Source of the DNA: CALLVY01 sp937899855
Lineage (GTDB): Bacteria > Bacteroidota > Bacteroidia > Chitinophagales > Saprospiraceae
Length of the DNA: 64,000 bases
Reading direction: 5' to 3'
Assembly: GCA_039820405.1 (NCBI GenBank)
Contig: JBCBQC010000024.1
Span: 4,007-68,006 of the forward strand
Made by a program: the position numbers and the translations under genes. Numbering within the stretch: the stretch's first letter is position 1; the number at the start of each line of letters is the position of its first letter. Below are positions 41,067-50,477 of the stretch, one piece after another. The notes under the pieces were generated by a model, which was not told the DNA's origin, did not search any database, and saw nothing but the letters and a program-made list of their open reading frames with translations.

Positions 41067-42863
41067 TCAATCCAAAAGAGCATCTTTTTTTGCATACAAG
41101 GCCTCAATGGCGGATCGAAATTTTTCGAGGATGAAAGCCCGTCGCAATTTTAAGGTCTGGGCGTACTCGCCACTGCTGACCGACCACTCCTCGTGCAGCA
41201 GGTGTATCCGACGGATTCGGGCCGCTTTGTCGAGCTGGGTATTGAGTTCCCGGATGCGTTCTTGGTAAAACGTTTCGACCTTGGGATTGATGACCATATA
41301 AGGCGGAGAAGTCCAGTGTACGCCGTGCTGCTCACACCAGCGGCGGAGTTGGACCACATTGGGAATAAGGAGGGCTACGACGTAGGGACGTTTGTACCCC
41401 ACGATCATACATTGGCTGATAAAACGGCTCGTCTTGAGCAAGTTCTCTACCTGTTGGGGAGCGATGTACTTGCCGCTACTGGTCTTAAAGAGGTCTTTTT
41501 TTCGATCGGTAATTTGCAAAAACCGCTTGTGGACCATTTTGCCTACGTCCCCCGTATGAAACCAACCCTCCGCATCAATCACCTTCCGGGTCAGTTCGGG
41601 CTGTCCGAAGTAACCGAGCATGACGTTCGGCCCCCGCACGAGGATTTCCCCTTCCTCCCCCGGTTCCGCATCGATCCGTACCTCCACCCCCGGCAGGGGA
41701 ATACCCACCGTCCCGAAGTGTACGCCTCCCGGTTCAAAACGGTTAAAAGCAATGGCGGGCGAGGTCTCGGTGAGCCCGTAGCCCTCCCGGATATGGATGC
41801 CCGCCGCCGAAAACAGCTTGCCCAGCTGTGGCTGTAAGGCCGCCGCTCCCACAATGACCCCCTTGACCTGCCCCCCCAATACCTGCCGCCAGCGTCGGTA
41901 CACCAAGGCATCGGCGATCCACCGTTGCCAATGAAAACCCCACCCTTGGCTCGGCCGATCCCGGCTCCGTTCCCCCAGCCGCATCGCCCACCGCAGCAGG
42001 CGCCGTCGCCAGACCGCCTGCTCGGTAGCCGCCTCTTCAATCGAGTCGTACATCCGCTCCAGCAGTCGGGGGACCGCCGTGAAATAGTGGGGCCTGACCT
42101 CCGCAACATTGGCCAAAATGCGATCGACCCCTTCGGCGTAATACACCGAGGCCCCGACCGTAAAGTAGGTGTAAATGGCTACGCGTTCGAAAACGTGGCT
42201 CGGCGGTAGAAAGCTGATCGTCCGGTCAAAGTAGGAAATGGGCAACAGCGCGATGATGGCCTTGATGTTGCTGACCACGTTGTGATGACTGAGCATGACT
42301 CCCTTGGGTTTTCCGGTCGTTCCCGAGGTATAAATGATGGTGGCCAGGTCGTCGGGACGGATGGCGGCCTTGCGTTGGTCGATTTGTTGGCACCGTTCCG
42401 GGCTGGGCGAGCCTTGCAAATGACTCCAGTGGGGAAGGTCCCCTTCCCGTTGGAGGGTATAGATACCCCGGAGTTGGGGCGCTTGCCCCCGCAGTCTCTG
42501 GATGCGTTCGTAGAGGGGGCGGTCGGCGACGAAGCAATAGTGGAGCTCGGTTTCCGTGAGGATGTGGAGGAGGGATTGGTCGGTAATGGCGGTGTGCAGG
42601 GGGACGACGACGACCCCAATTTGTTGGAGGCTAAGGTCGACAAAATTCCAGGCGGGACTGCTGATGGCACTCATGATCCCCACTTTTTCTCCCACTCCTA
42701 AGCCCAACTCCAGCAGTCCGGCGCTGAGCCTTTCGATGATCTCCAGACAGTCGTGTGTGGAGTAGTGTTGCCACTGGCCATCTGTTTTGTGGGCCAGGGC
42801 TATCTTCTGGGGATAGCAGTAGGCTTGGAAGGGCAGGAGGTCGAAGAGACGGTGAAAATTCAT
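41067..42863 (-). CDS. Long-chain fatty acid-CoA ligase (AMP-binding), copy 2
   Basis: 598 residues, same architecture as copy 1 and clearly paralogous: IIYTSGTTGKPKGVMLSHHN, IREGYGLTETSPAIAFNRFEPGG, WFHTGDVGKM, ITDRKKDLFKTSSGKYIAP, and a final QTLKLRRAFILEKF. The two share block order and spacing throughout and probably arose by tandem duplication, then diverged. All adenylation motifs are intact in both. The 129-base gap between them is AT-rich and could hold a separate promoter for copy 1. Confidence 0.92.
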   Translation of the reverse strand: MNFHRLFDLLPFQAYCYPQKIALAHKTDGQWQHYSTHDCLEIIERLSAGLLELGLGVGEKVGIMSAISSPAWNFVDLSLQQIGVVVVPLHTAITDQSLLHILTETELHYCFVADRPLYERIQRLRGQAPQLRGIYTLQREGDLPHWSHLQGSPSPERCQQIDQRKAAIRPDDLATIIYTSGTTGKPKGVMLSHHNVVSNIKAIIALLPISYFDRTISFLPPSHVFERVAIYTYFTVGASVYYAEGVDRILANVAEVRPHYFTAVPRLLERMYDSIEEAATEQAVWRRRLLRWAMRLGERSRDRPSQGWGFHWQRWIADALVYRRWRQVLGGQVKGVIVGAAALQPQLGKLFSAAGIHIREGYGLTETSPAIAFNRFEPGGVHFGTVGIPLPGVEVRIDAEPGEEGEILVRGPNVMLGYFGQPELTRKVIDAEGWFHTGDVGKMVHKRFLQITDRKKDLFKTSSGKYIAPQQVENLLKTSRFISQCMIVGYKRPYVVALLIPNVVQLRRWCEQHGVHWTSPPYMVINPKVETFYQERIRELNTQLDKAARIRRIHLLHEEWSVSSGEYAQTLKLRRAFILEKFRSAIEALYAKKDALLD

Positions 42864-42910
42864 GTGGGCTGAGACTTGATGGGCAGTGACTCAGCGAAAA
42901 ATAAGGAAAA

Positions 42911-42944
42911 TTTTGTTGGCCGCCCACGGGAGCGGCCAACAAAA
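42911..42944 (-). terminator. Hairpin between yceI-like and ligase genes, likely terminator
   Basis: A 13-bp perfect stem (42911-42923 with 42932-42944) with an 8-base loop; leftward it is followed by TTTTCC. It lies 8 bases past the YceI stop. Confidence 0.55.
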
Positions 42945-42952
42945 GGGAGGAT

Positions 42953-43645
42953 TTAGCTAGCCTTCAGGCTAATGCTGAGGGCGATGTCGTCGTCGATGAA
43001 TTTGTCCTTGAGGTCATCAAAGACGGACTTGGACATAAAGTTGATGCCCCATTCGGTACGGTTGATCTTGAAGGAGGGCGTGGTGGCCGAGATTTGGCCA
43101 TCGACCATGGCTACGTTGGCCGGAAAGGTGATGCTCTTGGTCTGGTCCTTGAGCGTGAGGTTACCGGTGATGTTGTGCGTGGCGTTGCCACCTTCGGGAA
43201 TGGCTTCCACCTTGGTGATGACAAACTTTGCGGTGGGATACTTGCGGACGTTAAAGAAGTGGTCGGCTTTTTCGTCGACCAGCCCTTTGAGGTGCTCTTC
43301 GAGGTCTTCCTTGCCTTCGCCGGCCTTGAGGTCGATGACGGCAATGCTGTTCATATCGAGTTCGAATTCACCGCTCACCAGATTGTCCCCGTCAACGCCG
43401 AGTTGGCCATTGGACAATTTGATCGAACCGTTGTGGGTGCCCGTAGGCTTGCTACCCACCCAGAGGACTTGGCTGTCGGTCGTGCTGACCTTCATGGTTT
43501 GGGCTTCATCAGGAGTAGCGGCCGCGGCTTCGGTGGCTTCGCCAGTTTCGGCTTTTTCTCCGGCGGGCTTTTCGCCACAGGCCACGAGCGCGAGGGCCAA
43601 CACCAGGAGGAACGAGTAATGGATAAGATTCTTCATGAAAGACAT
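42953..43645 (-). CDS. YceI-family lipoprotein
   Basis: 230 residues: a signal peptide with lipobox LALVACG, a linker rich in Ala, Glu, Thr and Pro (about 25-50), then a YceI lipocalin-like barrel (about 50-230) with VLWVGSKPTGTHNGSIKLSNG, ADHFFNVRKYPTAKFVITKVE and FKINRTEWGINF. YceI proteins bind isoprenoid or other lipid-like molecules in the periplasm. ATG at 43645 or 43636 may be the start; the second gives a more usual signal peptide. It follows the MerR gene by 34 bases on the same strand. Confidence 0.9.
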   Translation of the reverse strand: MSFMKNLIHYSFLLVLALALVACGEKPAGEKAETGEATEAAAATPDEAQTMKVSTTDSQVLWVGSKPTGTHNGSIKLSNGQLGVDGDNLVSGEFELDMNSIAVIDLKAGEGKEDLEEHLKGLVDEKADHFFNVRKYPTAKFVITKVEAIPEGGNATHNITGNLTLKDQTKSITFPANVAMVDGQISATTPSFKINRTEWGINFMSKSVFDDLKDKFIDDDIALSISLKAS

Positions 43646-43679
43646 GGTTTAAGTGATAGATGATGATTTTTCGATTGTC

Positions 43680-44615
43680 CTAAGGCAAACGCTCCAGGAA
43701 CTCGATCGTCTCGTCGAGGCTACCAAAAACGGATACGGTATCCGTGGAGTTTACGCGCTGCACGACGACCTGATAGCCCGAAAGGAGCATGTGGGCGGGC
43801 TGGATGTATTCGGCCAGCTCGTCGATGTACTCTTGAATCGAACGTTGGATAAAGGTCTCGGTGATGAGGGTAAACACGTAGTCGGGTTTGTGGATTTTGC
43901 AGGTGTCCTTGAGGTCGAACATGGAGATGTTCTGGCCGAGGTAAATCACCTGGTGATTGCGCGATTTGAGCAAATAGTGCATAAATAGCAAGCTCAATTC
44001 TTGGGTTTCCCCTTCGGGCAGATACACCACAAACTTTTTTACTTTGGAACCTCTGGGAAAGGGTTCTTGATCAATGGCGACGATCAGTTTTTGGCGGATG
44101 AGGTTACTGATGAAGTGTTCTTGTATCGGCTGGATCGATCCCGTCATCCACAGCAAACTGAGTTTTTCGAGAAATGGGTAAATGACTTCCAGCATGGTTT
44201 TTTCAAAGCCGATTTGCCGGATGTTGGTAGAGATGATCCGGTCAAATTTGTATTCGTCCATTTCGATCATCGAAATGGTGAGGGCGTCCAACTGAGTGTC
44301 GTATTCGAAGTTGACCTCAGAAATGGCGGCGACCTTTTGGGCGATGGCCTCTTTGCTCATCTTGGCGATTTTGGAAATCTTGATGCCATTTTTGTTGAGC
44401 AGCGCAATGTTGAGGAGCAATTTAAGGTCCGAGTCTTCGTAATAACGGATATTGGTATCGGTTCGTCGTGGTACGACGATGCCATAGCGCTGCTCCCACA
44501 TCCGAATGGTGTGTGCCTTTATGCCGCTAAGCTTTTCTAAGTCGCCTATGGAGTATATCGCCACCGTTATCTTTTTACTGGAACCTGTACAGAGATTTAA
44601 TTGCTGGGCCGTCAT
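43680..44615 (-). CDS. MerR-family regulator with B12-binding-like domain lacking the cobalamin His
   Basis: 311 residues: an N-terminal MerR winged helix (about 18-88: YSIGDLEKLSGIKAHTIRMWEQRYGIVVPRRTDTNIRYY), a helical cap (about 95-185) and a Rossmann domain (about 190-310), the layout of CarH/LitR light-responsive repressors. In those, a His in ExxH (for example GExHxLG) ligates B12; here the corresponding text is EGETQELSLLF, without that His, so B12 binding is unlikely. It may sense another ligand or none. Probably cotranscribed with the YceI-like gene. Confidence 0.82.
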   Translation of the reverse strand: MTAQQLNLCTGSSKKITVAIYSIGDLEKLSGIKAHTIRMWEQRYGIVVPRRTDTNIRYYEDSDLKLLLNIALLNKNGIKISKIAKMSKEAIAQKVAAISEVNFEYDTQLDALTISMIEMDEYKFDRIISTNIRQIGFEKTMLEVIYPFLEKLSLLWMTGSIQPIQEHFISNLIRQKLIVAIDQEPFPRGSKVKKFVVYLPEGETQELSLLFMHYLLKSRNHQVIYLGQNISMFDLKDTCKIHKPDYVFTLITETFIQRSIQEYIDELAEYIQPAHMLLSGYQVVVQRVNSTDTVSVFGSLDETIEFLERLP

Positions 44616-44978
44616 CTATCTTAATACCAGAAGCTTAAGTTTTAAATCCCACTTGGTAAACTCCGTTAAGAGCTCTCGCTGGTCAAGCAGGAAATATATG
44701 AAGTATAACGCAAAAACAGAACAGGAAGCAGGATAAATTGTTTAGTGTTTGCTTGATTCGGTAGACGAAAACCTGTAGCCTCTTGGTACCCACCCCCCCA
44801 AAGCCGATGATTATCAGTGGTATTGAAACTGTTAAAGACCGGGTAGAAAAGTGGATTTGTCCCCCGAAAAGGGGCCCCCTAGGTAGGGATTTCCTAACTT
44901 GGCGGCGGCAAATTTCCCCCGCGCGAAACCGCAAGCGGTACGCGCCAATTTTTTTGCATTAAAATCGAAAACGGCAGT
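44616..44978. other. Intergenic region between the MerR gene and bshA
   Basis: 363 bases without a credible gene. The right part (about 44850-44955) is rich in GC inverted repeats, ending with a terminator-like hairpin and T7 tract at 44921-44955, only 23 bases before the bshA ATG. The left part is AT-rich and should contain the MerR promoter. No exact TAnnTTTG box was found facing bshA. Confidence 0.55.
44921..44955 (+). terminator. Terminator-like hairpin in the bshA upstream region
   Basis: GCGCG/CGCGC (44921-44925, 44941-44945) enclosing ACCGC/GCGGT, then AA and seven T (44949-44955). No gene on the plus strand ends here; it may attenuate bshA or end a small RNA. Confidence 0.6.
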
Positions 44979-46136
44979 ATGAAAATCGGGATTGTGTGTT
45001 ACCCTACCTACGGTGGAAGCGGTGTAGTCGCAACGGAACTGGGGCTCGGCTTGGCCCAAAAGGGGCATCAAGTCCATTTTATTACCTACCGCCAACCCGC
45101 TCGCCTCACCACTTTCCAGGAGAATATCTACTACCACGAGGTTAGCTCCGCCGATTACCCCCTCTTCGAATACCCGCCCTACGACACCGCCCTGGCCAGC
45201 AAATTGGTCGACGTAGTCAACTTCGAGAACCTAGACCTCCTCCACGTACACTACGCCATTCCCCACGCCGCCATCGCCTACATGGCCAAAAAAATCCTAC
45301 TCGCCCAAGGGCGTTACGTACCCGTCGTCACTACCCTGCACGGTACCGACATTACCCTGGTGGGTACCAATAAGGCCTTTGCCCCCGTCGTCGCTTTTTC
45401 CATCAACAAATCGGATGGAGTTACCGCCGTCTCCAAAAGCCTCGAACGGCAAACCCGTGACTTCTTCCAAATCGACAACGACATCAAGGTCATCTACAAT
45501 TTTATCGACTTCCAGCGTTTTCGCCGCGTCAACAAGGACCACTTCAAGAAAGCCATCGCCCCCAATGGCGAACGGATCATCGTACATACCTCCAATTTTC
45601 GCAAGGTCAAACGCGTGGGTGACGTGATCCGCATTTTCCAAAAACTCCACGAGCAGGTGCCTTCCAAATTGTTACTGGTGGGGGATGGTCCCGAACGGCG
45701 CAACCTAGAGGAACTGTGTCGGTCGATCCACCTGTGCGAAGAAATTCGCTTTCTGGGCAAGCAGGATGCCGTCGAAGAATTACTCGCCATCGCCGATCTT
45801 TTCGTCATGCCCTCCGAGAGCGAGAGCTTTGGACTGGCCGCCCTGGAGGCCATGGCCTGTGAAGTGCCCGTCATTTCCACCGACGTAGGTGGGCTACCGG
45901 AGGTCAATATCCACGGCAAAACGGGCTTTCTCAGCCGCCTGGGCGACGTGGAAGATATGGCCGCCAATGCCATCAAACTCCTGCGCGATGAAAAGCTACA
46001 CCAGGAGTTCCGCCGCAATGCCCTCCAGCAAGCCCAACGCTTTGACATTGCCCACATCCTACCCCAGTACGAGGCTTACTACGAACACATCCTCAGCCAT
46101 AAGGTATACGAACGCGCCGCCAAATCGGAGTCCTGA
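44979..46136 (+). CDS. bshA: N-acetyl-alpha-D-glucosaminyl L-malate synthase BshA
   Basis: 385 residues, GT4 glycosyltransferase that joins GlcNAc to L-malate, the first step of bacillithiol synthesis. The BshA start MKIGIVCYPTYGGSGVVATELG is diagnostic, and HGTDITLVG, HTSNFRKVKRV and the GT-B nucleotide-sugar motif ESESFGLAALEAMACEVPVISTDVGGLPEV are all present. bshB and bshC are not in the window. It is convergent with porZ, 17 bases apart, an arrangement I associate with Bacteroidota. A structured, terminator-like hairpin lies in its leader. Confidence 0.95.
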   Translation: MKIGIVCYPTYGGSGVVATELGLGLAQKGHQVHFITYRQPARLTTFQENIYYHEVSSADYPLFEYPPYDTALASKLVDVVNFENLDLLHVHYAIPHAAIAYMAKKILLAQGRYVPVVTTLHGTDITLVGTNKAFAPVVAFSINKSDGVTAVSKSLERQTRDFFQIDNDIKVIYNFIDFQRFRRVNKDHFKKAIAPNGERIIVHTSNFRKVKRVGDVIRIFQKLHEQVPSKLLLVGDGPERRNLEELCRSIHLCEEIRFLGKQDAVEELLAIADLFVMPSESESFGLAALEAMACEVPVISTDVGGLPEVNIHGKTGFLSRLGDVEDMAANAIKLLRDEKLHQEFRRNALQQAQRFDIAHILPQYEAYYEHILSHKVYERAAKSES

Positions 46137-46153
46137 GCGGACTGCCGGATGGA

Positions 46154-48490
46154 CTAATTCATCACTAAAATCTTGGTAACGATGGCATCGGGGTCCCCGA
46201 GGGTATCCGTACTGGTGCTGAATACGAGGTAGACGCCCGAGCTGGCGCGCCGACCGTTGTAGTCGCGGCCGTCCCAGATGGCCTGGCCGCCGAGTGCGGT
46301 GGTTTCGTAGATCAACTGGCCGTTGACGTCGGTGATCTTGACGTTGGCATCACGGGTCAGGCCCTTGATGGCAATGGGACCTTCGTAATCGGCCTTGACG
46401 GGGTTGGGGAAGGCGTAGATCTCCGCCTCGTTGTGAAAGGGAGCCCCCTCGACTGCCTCGGCCCGGAGCGACGTAATGCCCTTGGCCGTAGCCAAGTACA
46501 CCTCTCCCGAGACCTGATCGATCGCAATGTCGTACACCACATTATCGAGCAAGGGGCTGTTGTCTTCGTTTAGGTAAGCGATGGCCTCTTTGCCATCGGG
46601 CGACTGGACAAAGACGCCGTTTTCCGTACCGAACCACTTGCGGTTGGCACCGTCAACGGCGATGGCCAGGACGTCCTCGGATTCGAGTAGGAAGGCGCGG
46701 ATGCCGCCCACCTCAACGGGCTGTTTGAAGCCAACGCAGGGGTTGGTACTGTCAAAGATCGCCCCGCAGTCAAAAATGACCACCCCTTCTTTGGTACCCA
46801 CCCATACCTCACCGTCCAGATCCACCGCTATGCTGCGGACGTTGTCGTTGGGGATTTGGGTGTTGGTAGAATTGAGTGACAGGACGCGGTCGTCACCGGG
46901 GATATCGAGGGTCCCGGCATCATCGTATACGACGATACCGGCCTTATCGCGGGTAAACCACTTGTAGCCGTTCTGATCGATGACCATCGATCGCAATTCA
47001 GCACCGACGTTGAGGCTGCCGCTAAAACGATTCTGAAAGGTACCATCCGCCTTGAGGACCGCAATGGGGTTGGAAGCGCGGTTGTTGCTCATCCAGAGAT
47101 TGCCTTCCTCATCGAAGGCCAGGCCCCCAATTCGGACGGTAAAATCCCCGATGGCCGGCTCGAGGACGCTGTTTTGCTCGTTGAAGTACCGCAGCTCCTC
47201 CGTCGTCGGGTCGTATTCGATCAGGCCATTGAAAAGGGTACCGACGTAGACTTTGTTGTTTTCTGGGTTGACGGCCACTGTATAACAGGACTTGCCCTCA
47301 TTATTGCGCATCACATCATTGGTCGAATTGTGGAAATTGGTCCACTGGCCATCGGCCGAGAGGTGGTAAAAGCCGTGGGCTTGGTTGGTGGCGGTAAAGC
47401 TGGAGGTACTGATGATTTCGCTGGTGGCCCAGAGTTCGCCGTTGTGGACGGTCAACTCGTTGACCTGGGCGTCGAAGGGGGCGTCAAATTCAACCTTGCG
47501 ACAATCCCCTTCTCCTTCGGCCAAAATGCGGTACAACCACCAGCTGTCGGCAAACCACAGTTGGCCGTACTGGTCTTCGATACCGTAGCGGGGGCGGTCG
47601 ACACAATTGTTGGGATTGGTGGTATAATTGCCCGTTTCGTCAAAGATCAGCATTCGCCCATCGCAAGATTCGATGCAGCGCAATCCGAGGAGTAGGTGAT
47701 CGCCTTCGGCGGTAAGAAAACGGATGAAGAACTCGGGATCGTGGTAGATGGAGTCGAGTCCGCTTTCGGTGTACTTGTAGAGTCCATCGTTGACGTCCAC
47801 GTAGATGTTGTTGCGGTAGTTGACGATGGCGCTGGAGCTGTAATCGCCGGGGAAACCTTCGTTGAGGTCGAGCAACTGCCAATTGGCGTTGTCCTTGAGG
47901 TTGATACCCGGGCGGTCCTCGGCGCGGTAGACGCCTTCTTCGGTGGCGGCGAAAAAGCGGCCATCCTTCCAGGTGATGCCGAATACCTCGATGCCCAGAT
48001 TGGCGGTAAAGCCAAAACGCTCGGTGACCAGGTTGAACTCCACGATTCCGTAGGCCATACAAAAATAAGCCATGGAATCCTTGAGTACGGCAATCTCGTT
48101 GATGGTACGGTTAAAAAAGTTGCCGTCGTTGCGAAGATTGTTAAAGGTGGTCACCCGGCTGGGGCTCACCAGGTCAAACTCGCTGTTGGTGTAGGTGACG
48201 ATCAGCGCATCCGTCAGGGGGCTGTATTTGACCAGTCGGGTCTTGGCTTCCGATAGGCCATCCAATTTGGTGATAAAGGTGGCTCCCGAGCTGCTGGGAT
48301 CGCGTTTGTCGAAGGCGACAACGGCTTGTTGTGAGGTGTAGTAAACTCGATCTTCGCCCTGGGTGATGTGGGTACCCAAGCGGTAGGGATGGTAGATCTT
48401 CCAGTCACCGATCCGCAGGTCTCCCTGGGCGGGAAGGGTCTGGGTACCCAATAGGAGAAGAAGGAATAATGGGGTAAAATATCTGGCCAT
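46154..48490 (-). CDS. porZ: Type IX secretion system protein PorZ
   Basis: 778 residues: a signal peptide (ending LPAQ), two beta-propeller regions made of repeats like GEVWVGTKEGVVIFD, VYVGTLFNGLIEYDP and WFGTENGVFVQSPDG, and a C-terminal T9SS-type sorting domain from about residue 685 (IYAFPNPV, VKITDVNGQLIYETTALGGQAIWDGRDYNGRRASSGVYLVF). PorZ is a surface component of the attachment complex that delivers anionic LPS to T9SS cargo. Its presence fits the cargo protein at 10369-11949. Perfect TAACTTTG box at 48526-48533. Confidence 0.9.
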   Translation of the reverse strand: MARYFTPLFLLLLLGTQTLPAQGDLRIGDWKIYHPYRLGTHITQGEDRVYYTSQQAVVAFDKRDPSSSGATFITKLDGLSEAKTRLVKYSPLTDALIVTYTNSEFDLVSPSRVTTFNNLRNDGNFFNRTINEIAVLKDSMAYFCMAYGIVEFNLVTERFGFTANLGIEVFGITWKDGRFFAATEEGVYRAEDRPGINLKDNANWQLLDLNEGFPGDYSSSAIVNYRNNIYVDVNDGLYKYTESGLDSIYHDPEFFIRFLTAEGDHLLLGLRCIESCDGRMLIFDETGNYTTNPNNCVDRPRYGIEDQYGQLWFADSWWLYRILAEGEGDCRKVEFDAPFDAQVNELTVHNGELWATSEIISTSSFTATNQAHGFYHLSADGQWTNFHNSTNDVMRNNEGKSCYTVAVNPENNKVYVGTLFNGLIEYDPTTEELRYFNEQNSVLEPAIGDFTVRIGGLAFDEEGNLWMSNNRASNPIAVLKADGTFQNRFSGSLNVGAELRSMVIDQNGYKWFTRDKAGIVVYDDAGTLDIPGDDRVLSLNSTNTQIPNDNVRSIAVDLDGEVWVGTKEGVVIFDCGAIFDSTNPCVGFKQPVEVGGIRAFLLESEDVLAIAVDGANRKWFGTENGVFVQSPDGKEAIAYLNEDNSPLLDNVVYDIAIDQVSGEVYLATAKGITSLRAEAVEGAPFHNEAEIYAFPNPVKADYEGPIAIKGLTRDANVKITDVNGQLIYETTALGGQAIWDGRDYNGRRASSGVYLVFSTSTDTLGDPDAIVTKILVMN

Positions 48491-48525
48491 AACTGATTTT
48501 CGTTATTGTATAAGAACCAACCCTC

Positions 48526-48533
48526 CAAAGTTA
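48526..48533 (-). promoter_or_regulatory. Putative -7 box TAACTTTG of porZ
   Basis: Exact TAnnTTTG read leftward, 35 bases before the ATG, indicating transcription apart from nadD. Confidence 0.45.
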
Positions 48534-48594
48534 TTATTGTTTGGCCAAAAAACATTGGGGACGATTGTCAAATAGCAGACGAGCTACCGTAGGT

Positions 48595-49170
48595 TTACTG
48601 GCGATAGAGGTGGCTCGAATTGAGGTAGTCAAAGACGGGCGTCGGGACGAGGTACTGAATGGAGTGCCCCGCTTTGATACAGCGGCGGATATAGGAAGCG
48701 GAGATTTGCATGAGGGGGGCCTCGAAGAGCCGGACTTGGGGGTGCTGGCTCAGTTCACCGGGTTCGTACTGGGGGCGTTGGTAGACGTACACCGAGTAAT
48801 ACTTCAGGATGGCTTCGTAGTTTTTCCACTTGGGCAAGGTCGCCAAATTATCACCGCCCATGATGAGGGCAAATTCGTGCTGGGGGTACTTTTCCCGGAG
48901 ATAGGTCAGGGTATCGATGGTGTAGGAAGGCTTGGGCAATTTGAACTCGATGTCAGAAGCCCGCAGGGCGGGATTATCTTCGATGGCCAGTTCGACGAGG
49001 TGGAGGCGGTCGTAGTCCCGAGCCAGGCTACTCTTGGTCTTGAAGGGGTTTTGGGGGCTTACCACCAGCCAAACCTGCTTCAAATCCGTTTGGGTCGCCA
49101 TGTAATTGGCGATGATCAGGTGGCCCACGTGGATGGGATTGAAGGAGCCGAAGAAAAGTCCAATTTTCAT
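48595..49170 (-). CDS. nadD: Nicotinate-nucleotide adenylyltransferase
   Basis: 191 residues. It converts nicotinate mononucleotide to deamido-NAD with ATP. Signatures: GLFFGSFNPIHVGHLIIANYM at the start (HxGH nucleotidyltransferase motif) and ISASYIRRCI near the end (ISSTxIR-like). The ATG at 49170 matches the family start; an upstream TTG or similar would add ten residues. It follows dnaN by 57 bases on the same strand. Together with nadA at 4.5-5.6 kb, two steps of NAD synthesis are encoded in the window. Confidence 0.95.
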   Translation of the reverse strand: MKIGLFFGSFNPIHVGHLIIANYMATQTDLKQVWLVVSPQNPFKTKSSLARDYDRLHLVELAIEDNPALRASDIEFKLPKPSYTIDTLTYLREKYPQHEFALIMGGDNLATLPKWKNYEAILKYYSVYVYQRPQYEPGELSQHPQVRLFEAPLMQISASYIRRCIKAGHSIQYLVPTPVFDYLNSSHLYRQ

Positions 49171-49227
49171 GCCGAGGCTTTTGGTAAAAGTACGGAACAA
49201 TTACCCGTTTCCCCTACCGGAATGGGC

Positions 49228-50343
49228 TCAATTGCTCAACATCACCGGCATGACCAGCATCAGGATCTCCTCGCCTTCTACCTCGTCGACGGGTAGGAGA
49301 ATACCGGCCCGGGTGGGGGTCGACAATTCCATCTTGATCTCGTCGCTTTCGAGTACGTTGAGCATTTCGATGAGGAATTTGGCATTGAAGCCAATCGTCA
49401 GGGGCTCTCCCTCGTAGCTACAGGGCAGTTGTTCGGTGGCCTCATTGGAGAAGTCCAAATCCTGAGCCGAGACGGTGAGGCTGCCATCGTTGATGTTGAG
49501 GATGACTTGGTTGGTGGTTTTATTGGCGTAAATAGCGATCCGCTTCAGCGAGTTTTGAAAATCGGAGCGGGATAGTGTGAGGAGGTTGGGGTTATCGACG
49601 GGAATCACGGCGTTGTAGTCGGGATAGCGCGCGTCGATCAGGCGGCACACCATATCGATGTGTTCGATGGAAAAAAAGGCGTTGGCCTTATTGAAACTCA
49701 ACTTGAGCTCGCCTCCGGCGGGGAGGGCATTTTTGAGGAGGTTGAGTGCCTTTTTGGGGACGATAAAGGAAGTGGAGACTTCGCTACCAATTTCCTTGAA
49801 GGTGTACTTGACCAATTTGTGCGCATCGGTCGCTACGAAGGTCAGTTTGTTGAAATCCACCTGGAAGTAAACGCCCGTCATGGCGGGGCGGAGCTCATCA
49901 TTGCTGGTGGCAAAGAGCGTCTTGCTGGTCGACTGGGCCAGCACGTCCGAGGAGAGGGTCACCGTATCGACGGTATCGGGCTCGGGAATATTGGGAAAGT
50001 CCTGTCCGTTTTCTCCCGCCAAGCGGTACTTCCCGTAGGCCGAGGTGATCTCGATGCCGTAGGTGTCATCGTTGATGACGAAGGTAATCGGCTGCGTCGG
50101 CAACTCCTTGAGGGTATCCTGCAAAATCTTAGCGGGGATGGCCACCGTCCCATCGCCATCCGCCATGACCTCAATCCGGGTGACGATGGAGGTCTCCAAA
50201 TCGGTTGCTGAGATGGTCAATTGATTGTTCTTGATGTTGAACAGAAAGTCTTCGAGAATGGGTAGCACCGGATTGGAGGCAATGGCCCCTCCGGCGATCT
50301 GTAACTGCTTTAGCAAATCAGTAGAGGAAACGGTGAATTTCAT
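49228..50343 (-). CDS. dnaN: DNA polymerase III sliding clamp (beta subunit)
   Basis: 371 residues, three repeated clamp domains of about 120 residues each. Typical segments are the opening MKFTVSSTDLLKQLQIAGGAI, ATDLETSIVTRI, FVATDAHKLV in the middle, and the C-terminal LVMPVMLSN. The homodimeric ring tethers the polymerase to DNA. dnaA and recF are not adjacent. The upstream region is unusually long and holds a perfect DnaA box. nadD is downstream on the same strand. Confidence 0.97.
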   Translation of the reverse strand: MKFTVSSTDLLKQLQIAGGAIASNPVLPILEDFLFNIKNNQLTISATDLETSIVTRIEVMADGDGTVAIPAKILQDTLKELPTQPITFVINDDTYGIEITSAYGKYRLAGENGQDFPNIPEPDTVDTVTLSSDVLAQSTSKTLFATSNDELRPAMTGVYFQVDFNKLTFVATDAHKLVKYTFKEIGSEVSTSFIVPKKALNLLKNALPAGGELKLSFNKANAFFSIEHIDMVCRLIDARYPDYNAVIPVDNPNLLTLSRSDFQNSLKRIAIYANKTTNQVILNINDGSLTVSAQDLDFSNEATEQLPCSYEGEPLTIGFNAKFLIEMLNVLESDEIKMELSTPTRAGILLPVDEVEGEEILMLVMPVMLSN

Positions 50344-50468
50344 ATCGGTTGGTTGACTTTTGGTACGGCTAGGGCCACGCTCGGGGCGTGTTGACAGTAC
50401 ATTTTTTTAAGATAAGCCGTAAAAATAAACCTTCCCATCCACTTTTTAATTGCAAAATATTAACAGAA

Positions 50469-50477
50469 TGTTGATAA
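50469..50477 (-). promoter_or_regulatory. DnaA-box-like site TTATCAACA
   Basis: One mismatch from TTATCCACA, read leftward; 126 bases upstream of dnaN. Confidence 0.3.

Noticed and set aside
39111..42863. Two acyl-CoA ligases as part of a biosynthetic (NRPS-like) cluster
   Set aside because: Both are stand-alone FadD-type enzymes with no carrier or condensation domains nearby; a simple tandem duplication explains them.
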